A DNA stretch of 17,061 nucleotides from Calidifontimicrobium sp964618555. Its GTDB lineage: Bacteria; Pseudomonadota; Gammaproteobacteria; Burkholderiales; Burkholderiaceae_C. The notes beneath the pieces were generated by a model. It saw only the letters and a program-made list of their open reading frames with translations. It was not told the DNA's origin and did no database searches. Shown here one piece after another: positions 12,620-17,061 of the stretch (positions are counted from its first letter, which is position 1; each line of letters starts with the position of its first letter). Made by a program: the position numbers and the translations under genes. The DNA is taken from contig CAZUBF010000075.1 of assembly GCA_964618555.1 (NCBI GenBank), positions 1-17,061 of the forward strand, written 5' to 3'.

Positions 12620-14256
12620 GCGGCCCAGCGCAGCTCGATCGTGTCGTTCGGCCACTGCACCGCGTGCACGTCGCGTGCCATGGCCCAGGTCAGCGTGCGG
12701 CGGTACAGCGGCACGTAGGGCAGGTCGTCGTGCACGATGCGCAGTGCGTCGCCGACCATCGCGCGGCGGCGGTCGAGGTCGGGTTCGACGCGGATCGCGT
12801 CGATCAGCGCGTCGAGCCGCGGGTTGCTGTAGCGCCCGGCGTTGAAGGTGCCCAGCCCGCTGCGGTCGAAGGTGCGGAACAGGCCGTTGAGCGACGGCCA
12901 GGCGTCGGGGATCGGCGTCCACCCGTATTCGATGAAGCTGGCCGTGCCCTGGCTGAGTTTGGGGAAGAACTGGTTGGTCGGCGACGCGCGCAGCGTCGTG
13001 CGGATGCCCACCTGCGTGAGCATCGCGCTGACGGCCTGGCACACCGCCTCGCGCCAGGCGACGTTGACGCAGTCCAGCGTCACCGCGAAGCCCTGCGGGT
13101 AGCCCGCCTCGGCGAGCAGCCGGCGCGCCGCGGCCGGGTCGTGGGGCAGCCGGCGGTCGAGTTCGCGCGGCGAGCCGTCGACACGCGGCGACAGGAACGC
13201 GCCGGTGGGCGTGGCCTGGCCGCGCAGCACCTTGTCGACGATCAGCTCGACGTGGATCGCCTGGTACACGGCCTGGCGCACGCGTCGGTCCTTGAAGGGG
13301 TTGCGCCCCTTGACGTCGCTCGACTCGAGCTCGTCGCGCGTCTGGTCGAAGGTGAGGTACTGCTGGCCGATGTCGGGCATCTGCAGCAGCCGGAACCGGC
13401 CCTCGCGCTGCAGCCGCTGCACGTCCTGGTACGGCGGGTCGAGCACCAGGTCGACCTCGCCGCTGGCCAGCGCGGCCAGCCGCGTCGCGTCGCTCTTCAC
13501 GACGACGAACTGCACCTGCTGCAGGTTGCCGTTGCGCGGGTCGCCGCGGCCCCACCAGCGCGGGTGTGCCTTCAGCACCGTGCGCACGTCGGGCTCGTAG
13601 CGCTCGAGCATGAACGGGCCGGTGCCGTTGGCGTGGCGCACCGCGTGCGTCTCCTGGCGGCCGTTGAAGTCCTGCGCGCGCTGCACGCCGTGCTGCTCGG
13701 CCCAGGCGCGGTTCATCATCGGCAGCCCGGTGAGCTTGTGCGGCAGCGCCGCGTCGGGCGCCTCGAGCTCGATGTCGATGGTGTGCGCGTCGACCTTGCG
13801 CACCGCTTTCACGCCCTTGAGCTGGAACGCGCGCTGCGACGGCGGCGCCAGCGCGCGTTCGAGCGAGAACACCGCGTCGTCGGCGCCGAACGCCGCGCCG
13901 TCGTGGAACACCACGCCCTCGCGCAGCGCCAGCCGCCAGCGCGTCGGCGCGATCATCTGCCAGCCGGTGGCCAGTGCCGGCTCGAGGTCGAAGTCGGCGT
14001 TGCGGCCGATCAACGAGTCGTGGACCTGGTTGACGACGCGGGTGTGGTACAGCAGCGCGAGCGCGTGCGGGTCCATCGTCTGCGGGTCGAACGCGGTGGC
14101 GATGCGCAGCGCCTGCGCCTGAACGCCGGTGGCCAGCAGCGTCGCCAGCCCGAACGCCAACGCGCCGAGCCAGCGCCGCACCACCGGCGCGGCGCCATCG
14201 CGCACGCCGTCGCGCCGTGGCGCGCGGCGCGGCACGAGCAGCGGCGCCGCCATCAT
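12610..14256 (-). CDS. Family-5 extracellular solute-binding protein (peptide/opine-type ABC transporter)
   Basis: 548 residues from ATG 14256, whose ATGATG overlaps the stop of the upstream amidotransferase gene. The N-terminus is long before a hydrophobic segment (VVRRWLGALAFGLATLLATGVQA, about 25-47), so a downstream GTG near 14200 could be the true start. The cleavage site would be after VQA. The mature part begins LRIATAFDPQTMDPHA, then WRLALREGVVFHDGAAFGADDAVFSLER, the classic SBP_bac_5 sequence, and ends in a YVPLYRRTLTWAMARDV...ELRW tail. The family binds oligopeptides, opines or similar in the periplasm. No partner permease or ATPase genes are in the window, so it is an orphan here. 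Linkage to arginase and a gamma-glutamyl hydrolase suggests a nitrogen-rich or gamma-glutamyl ligand (inference). Confidence 0.9.
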   Translation of the reverse strand: MMAAPLLVPRRAPRRDGVRDGAAPVVRRWLGALAFGLATLLATGVQAQALRIATAFDPQTMDPHALALLYHTRVVNQVHDSLIGRNADFDLEPALATGWQMIAPTRWRLALREGVVFHDGAAFGADDAVFSLERALAPPSQRAFQLKGVKAVRKVDAHTIDIELEAPDAALPHKLTGLPMMNRAWAEQHGVQRAQDFNGRQETHAVRHANGTGPFMLERYEPDVRTVLKAHPRWWGRGDPRNGNLQQVQFVVVKSDATRLAALASGEVDLVLDPPYQDVQRLQREGRFRLLQMPDIGQQYLTFDQTRDELESSDVKGRNPFKDRRVRQAVYQAIHVELIVDKVLRGQATPTGAFLSPRVDGSPRELDRRLPHDPAAARRLLAEAGYPQGFAVTLDCVNVAWREAVCQAVSAMLTQVGIRTTLRASPTNQFFPKLSQGTASFIEYGWTPIPDAWPSLNGLFRTFDRSGLGTFNAGRYSNPRLDALIDAIRVEPDLDRRRAMVGDALRIVHDDLPYVPLYRRTLTWAMARDVHAVQWPNDTIELRWAARR

Positions 14257-15089
14257 GCGACGGCCAGCGTCGGCGTGGCGACGGCCTGCGCCTTGCGCTG
14301 GCGCACGGCGTCGAGGAAGTCGGAGAGGATCGGCTTGCCGTCGAGCTGCTCCTCGTGCAGCGTCTCGAGGGCCATGAACTCGGGGTGCCACTGCATGCCG
14401 AACACGTAGCTCGGCCCGCGCCAGCGGATCGCCTCGACCAGCCCGTCGGGCACGGCGAAGGCCTCGACGACGAGGTCGCGGCCCAGGTCCTTGACGGCCT
14501 GGTGGTGGATCGAGTTGATCGCCGCCTGCGTCGTGCCCGGGTACAGCCGCGCCAGGTGCGTGCCCTGCACGATGTTCACCGCGTGCAGGCGCCGGTCGTA
14601 CAGGCTGGTGTCGAGGTGGGCGATGGCCTGCGGCAGCTGCGTCGGGATGTCCTGGTACAGCGTGCCGCCGAACGCGACGTTGAGCAACTGGTGGCCGCGG
14701 CAGATGCCGAGCACCGGCTTGCCGGCGTCGATGAAGGCCTCGACCAGCTGCATCTCGTAGCGGTCGCGCACGCGGTCGCCTTGCCAGCGCGAGTCGATCG
14801 GCGTTTCGCCGTAGGTCTCGGGGGCGATGTCGTTGCCGCCCTGCAGCACCAGGCCGTCGAGCATGTCGGCGTAGCGGCGCAGGCTGATGTCCTTGCGCTT
14901 GACGATGCTGTCGGCGTCGACCGCCGGGATCATCACCGCCAGCACGTGGCGCGACATCACCCAGTGCGCGACCGACTGCTCGAGGTAATGCAGCGTCTTG
15001 GTGAACACGCCGCCGATGTCGAGCACCGGTGCGGCGGGGTAGTAGATGCGGGCCGAGATGCCGATCAGCAGCGGGGTCGAGTCGGGCAT
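14253..15089 (-). CDS. Class I glutamine amidotransferase, PuuD-like gamma-glutamyl hydrolase (peptidase C26)
   Basis: 278 residues from ATG 15089. It carries the triad of class I amidotransferase/C26 hydrolases: nucleophile C130 in GICRGHQLLNVAFGG, and H235 and E237 in QWHPE. The oxyanion-side LVLQGGNDIAPETYGE segment lies at about 80-95. The family includes PuuD, which hydrolyses gamma-glutamyl-GABA to GABA and glutamate in putrescine breakdown. PuuD itself is about 250 residues, so this one carries slightly longer ends. It sits 35 bases after arginase and overlaps the binding-protein gene by four bases (ATGA), so the three look co-transcribed. The arginase link fits an arginine-to-ornithine-to-putrescine-to-GABA route, but no glutamyl-putrescine ligase or oxidase is seen here, so the substrate is open. 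Confidence 0.88.
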   Translation of the reverse strand: MPDSTPLLIGISARIYYPAAPVLDIGGVFTKTLHYLEQSVAHWVMSRHVLAVMIPAVDADSIVKRKDISLRRYADMLDGLVLQGGNDIAPETYGETPIDSRWQGDRVRDRYEMQLVEAFIDAGKPVLGICRGHQLLNVAFGGTLYQDIPTQLPQAIAHLDTSLYDRRLHAVNIVQGTHLARLYPGTTQAAINSIHHQAVKDLGRDLVVEAFAVPDGLVEAIRWRGPSYVFGMQWHPEFMALETLHEEQLDGKPILSDFLDAVRQRKAQAVATPTLAVA

Positions 15090-15124
15090 GGCGAGGCGGG
15101 CCGAAGACTGCGCCGCACTGTAGC

Positions 15125-16045
15125 TCAGGCGTGGCGCATCAGCGTGCTCTTGCCGAACAGGCTCTCGATCAGGTCGACGGCCAGCGCCGCGGTGCGGTTG
15201 CGCACGTCCAGCGCCGGGTTCAGCTCCATCACGTCGAGGCTGGCCAGCCGGCCGCTGTCGGCGATCATCTCCATGCACAGCTGCGCCTCGCGGTAGGTCG
15301 GGCCGCCGGGCACCGTGGTGCCGACGCCCGGCGCGATCTCGGGGTCGAGGAAGTCGACGTCGAAGCTCACGTGCAGGTGCGTGTTCGCGTCGAGCGTGGC
15401 CAGCGCCAGCTCCATCGCATGGCGCATGCCGTGCTCGTCGATGTAGCGCATGTCGAACACCTCGAGCCCGGCCTCGTGAACGAAGCGCTTCTCGAGCGGG
15501 TCGACGCTGCGGATGCCGATCTGGCGCACCTGCCGCGGCTGCAGCGCCGGCACCGCGTCGGCGATGGCCAGCAGCGGCGCCGGCCCGTGGCCGCACAGCA
15601 CCGCCACCGGCATGCCGTGCAGGTTGCCGCTGGGCGTCAGCGTGCTGGTGTTGAAGTCGGCGTGCGCGTCGAGCCAGAGCACGCGCAGCCGCCGCCCGCG
15701 CTCGCGGCAGTGCCGCGCCACCGCGCCGATGCTGCCCACCGCCAGGCTGTGGTCGCCGCCGAGCAGCACCGGCAGGCGCGACAGTCGCAGTTCGGCGAGC
15801 ACCGCGTCGTGCACCGCGCGGCTCCAGGCGACGACCTCGTCGAGGTGGCGGTAGCCCTCGACCGCCGGCAGCCAGGGGTTCGTCGGCCCGGCGAGGTTGC
15901 CGCGGTCGACGACGTCGACGCCGTGCGCGGCCAGCGCCTGCGCGATGCCGGCCACGCGCAGCGCCTCGGGCCCCATGCTCGCGCCGCGCGCGCCGGCGCC
16001 GACGTCGGTCGGCGCGCCGATCAGGCTGACCGGGCGTGCACTCAT
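15125..16045 (-). CDS. rocF: Arginase (ureohydrolase family)
   Basis: 306 residues, the usual bacterial arginase length. It hydrolyses arginine to ornithine and urea using two Mn ions. Ligand residues are all present: H99 in GGDHS, D126, H128 and D130 in DAHAD, and D229 and D231 in SFDVDFLDP. The N-terminal IGAPTDVGAGARGASMGPEALR segment and SGNLHGMP (139-146) favour arginase over agmatinase or formiminoglutamase. Start ATG 16045 (MSARPVSLIGAP) is chosen; a frame extension of nine residues upstream has no clear ribosome site. It is probably the first gene of a unit with the amidotransferase and the binding protein. Upstream lies the repeat-rich gap from the LOG gene, so its promoter would lie in or near that repeat. 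Confidence 0.93.
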   Translation of the reverse strand: MSARPVSLIGAPTDVGAGARGASMGPEALRVAGIAQALAAHGVDVVDRGNLAGPTNPWLPAVEGYRHLDEVVAWSRAVHDAVLAELRLSRLPVLLGGDHSLAVGSIGAVARHCRERGRRLRVLWLDAHADFNTSTLTPSGNLHGMPVAVLCGHGPAPLLAIADAVPALQPRQVRQIGIRSVDPLEKRFVHEAGLEVFDMRYIDEHGMRHAMELALATLDANTHLHVSFDVDFLDPEIAPGVGTTVPGGPTYREAQLCMEMIADSGRLASLDVMELNPALDVRNRTAALAVDLIESLFGKSTLMRHA

Positions 16046-16120
16046 CCCCGACCCCGGTGACTTTGGCGCCACGGTGACACGTGGCCCCGCCCGTCGAGCA
16101 GCCGCCGCGGTTGCGGCTTG

Positions 16121-16234
16121 GGCTTCGGCGTCACATCGCGGGCGCGACGTGAGCCTTCGCCGACGCGCGAGCGCCTTGGCTTCGGCGTCACATCGCTGGC
16201 GCGACGCGAGCCTTCGCCGACGCGCGAGCGCCTT
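16121..16234. repeat. 57-bp tandem duplication in the rocF-LOG gap
   Basis: Two head-to-tail copies of a 57-bp unit (16121-16177 and 16178-16234) differ at only two positions (16140/16197 and 16150/16207). The unit starts GGCTTCGGCGTCACATCGC and ends GCGCCTT. It directly abuts the palindromic repeat copy B, so the whole 16121-16298 block looks like one compound element. Because 57 is a multiple of three, the plus strand reads as a repeated 19-residue peptide without stops; this is a by-product of the repeat, not evidence of a gene. The remainder of the 247-base gap (16046-16120) holds no gene; it should contain the arginase leader and perhaps its promoter. Confidence 0.85.
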
Positions 16235-16298
16235 GCCGGCCCGCTGGCGGCGCCCCGTCGAGGGGGCGACGCCGAAGGCGCTTCGCGATTGGTCATAT
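16235..16298 (-). repeat. Palindromic intergenic repeat (REP-like), copy B, at the 3' end of the LOG gene
   Basis: Read on the minus strand this matches copy A at 2138-2205, starting with ATATGACC over the stop codon and then sharing the 16-mer CGAAGCGCCTTCGGCG (16270-16285 here). The main hairpin at 16246-16273 pairs GGCG and CGCCCC with GGGGCG and CGCC around a GTCGAG loop with one G/A mismatch, so the stem is less perfect than in copy A. Differences fall on both stem arms. Both copies lie in the same orientation relative to the gene they terminate. Role could be mRNA 3'-end protection, termination, or a REP-type selfish repeat. Confidence 0.85.
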
Positions 16299-17061
16299 GT
16301 CGACGGCGTAGTCGCCGGTGATCGTCGGGTTCGCGTCGAACCCGTACTCGGCGGCCAGCAGTTCCCAGGCCTGCTCGGCCGTCTCGACGTAGTGGAACAG
16401 GTGTTTGTCCTGCGCGTCGATCATGCCGGTGTCGATCAGGTGGTCGAAGTCGACCGCGCGGGTCCAGAAGTCGCGCCCGAACAGCAGGATCGGCCGGCGG
16501 CGGATCTTGCCGGTCTGCTGCAGCGTCATCACCTCGAACAGTTCGTCGAGCGTGCCGAAGCCGCCCGGGAAGCACACCAGCGCGATGCTGCGGATCAGCA
16601 GGTGCATCTTGCGCATGGCGAAGTAGTGGAACTGGAAACACAGCTGCGGCGTGATGTAGGCGTTGGGCGCCTGCTCGTGCGGTAGCACGATGTTCATGCC
16701 GATGCTCTTGCCGTCGACTTCGAAGGCGCCGCGGTTGCCGGCTTCCATGATCCCGGGGCCGCCGCCGGTGCACACGTAGATCGGCGTGTCGAGGCTGCGC
16801 GAGCGCGTCGTGACCAGCGCCGCGAAGCGGCGCGCCTCGTCGTAGTAACCGCTCATCGCCGCCGCGGTCTCGGCGCGCGCGATGGCGCGCGCGTCGCCGC
16901 CGGCGCGCGCCACTTCGAGCTGGCGCTGCGCCTGGTCGGGCGGCAGGATGCGCGCGCTGCCGAAGATCACGATCGTCGACTCGATGCCCTGTTCCTGCTG
17001 CACCAGCTCGGGCTTGAGCAGCTCGAGCTGCATGCGCACCGGGCGCAGTTCCTCGCGCAGC
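16293..17061 (-). CDS. LOG-family (TIGR00730-like) Rossmann-fold protein, N-terminus beyond the window
   Basis: About 256 residues are visible. The frame stays open to the window edge (LREELRPV precedes MQLELLKPEL), so the start is probably outside, as expected for the longer members of this family; a GTG at 17039 or ATG at 17033 are internal alternatives. Motifs are GSARI near the first strand, GGGPGIMEAGNRGA (nucleotide-binding turn) and PGGFGTLDELFE, the PGGxGTxxE signature of LOG/lysine-decarboxylase-like proteins. Characterised relatives cleave nucleoside 5'-monophosphates to base and ribose phosphate (cytokinin activation in plants, nucleotide salvage in bacteria). The old name 'lysine decarboxylase' is misleading. 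The exact substrate here is unknown. The stop lies inside repeat copy B. Confidence 0.9.
   Translation of the reverse strand, partial: LREELRPVRMQLELLKPELVQQEQGIESTIVIFGSARILPPDQAQRQLEVARAGGDARAIARAETAAAMSGYYDEARRFAALVTTRSRSLDTPIYVCTGGGPGIMEAGNRGAFEVDGKSIGMNIVLPHEQAPNAYITPQLCFQFHYFAMRKMHLLIRSIALVCFPGGFGTLDELFEVMTLQQTGKIRRRPILLFGRDFWTRAVDFDHLIDTGMIDAQDKHLFHYVETAEQAWELLAAEYGFDANPTITGDYAVDI

Noticed and set aside
12538..14409. 623-codon plus-strand open frame opposite the family-5 binding protein
   Set aside because: Antisense to a clear SBP_bac_5 gene, with biased Val/Arg/His/Gln composition and no recognisable domain.
16121..16234. CRISPR-like array
   Set aside because: Only two units in direct contact with no spacers and no cas genes; it is a simple tandem duplication.
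16118..16321. Small plus-strand protein with a perfect-looking 19-residue repeat
   Set aside because: Explained by the 57-bp DNA tandem repeat and copy B of the palindromic repeat; it also overlaps the LOG gene end antisense.
1..17061. Hidden defence island, prophage or integrated element
   Set aside because: All genes are metabolic, transport or housekeeping types with uniform GC-rich codon use. No integrase, transposase, tRNA attachment site or toxin-antitoxin pair was found.

Overview
The window looks like chromosomal DNA of a very GC-rich betaproteobacterium, most likely a Burkholderiales member of the Rubrivivax/Leptothrix/Methylibium kind. This is inferred from about 70% GC, the paa gene content, the style of the encoded proteins and a palindromic intergenic repeat of a type I associate with that group. 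No rRNA, tRNA, CRISPR array, transposase or phage gene was seen, and every gap between genes is under 300 bases.

Layout, left part (1-11163, plus strand): a phenylacetate catabolic block. It opens with the 3' half of paaA, then paaB, paaC, paaD and paaE. Together these make the ring-epoxidising phenylacetyl-CoA 1,2-epoxidase (A, B, C, E) and its iron-sulfur maturation factor (D). A TetR regulator (probable paaR) overlaps the end of paaE. A complete branched-chain-amino-acid-type (HAAT) ABC importer follows: periplasmic binding protein, LivH permease, a LivM-LivG permease-ATPase fusion and LivF. Then comes paaZ, the bifunctional ring-opening enzyme that acts after the epoxidase. The importer lies between the regulator and paaZ on the same strand with tight coupling, so it is a reasonable candidate for uptake of phenylacetate or a related aromatic acid. 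That substrate is inference.

Middle (11160-12593, plus strand): a secreted thermonuclease with a C-terminal excalibur calcium-binding domain overlaps the paaZ stop codon. A 210-base gap with three GC-rich hairpins follows, then a conserved-looking hypothetical protein of 161 residues.

Right part (12610-17061, minus strand, convergent with the left): reading leftwards from the window edge, a LOG-family (TIGR00730-like) Rossmann protein (its N-terminus lies outside the window), a repeat-rich gap, arginase, a PuuD-like class I glutamine amidotransferase (gamma-glutamyl hydrolase type), and an orphan family-5 peptide/opine-type binding protein. The last three look like one transcription unit for arginine/polyamine or gamma-glutamyl compound use.

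Non-coding structure: two copies of the same palindromic repeat lie directly on the stop codons of paaD and of the LOG gene. The second copy is joined to a 57-bp tandem duplication. The livH-livM junction carries a 12-codon minicistron locked to both neighbours by ATGA overlaps. I see no clearly new defence or mobile system. The items worth checking are the transporter/paa link, the repeat family, the minicistron and the structured gap at 11898-12107.
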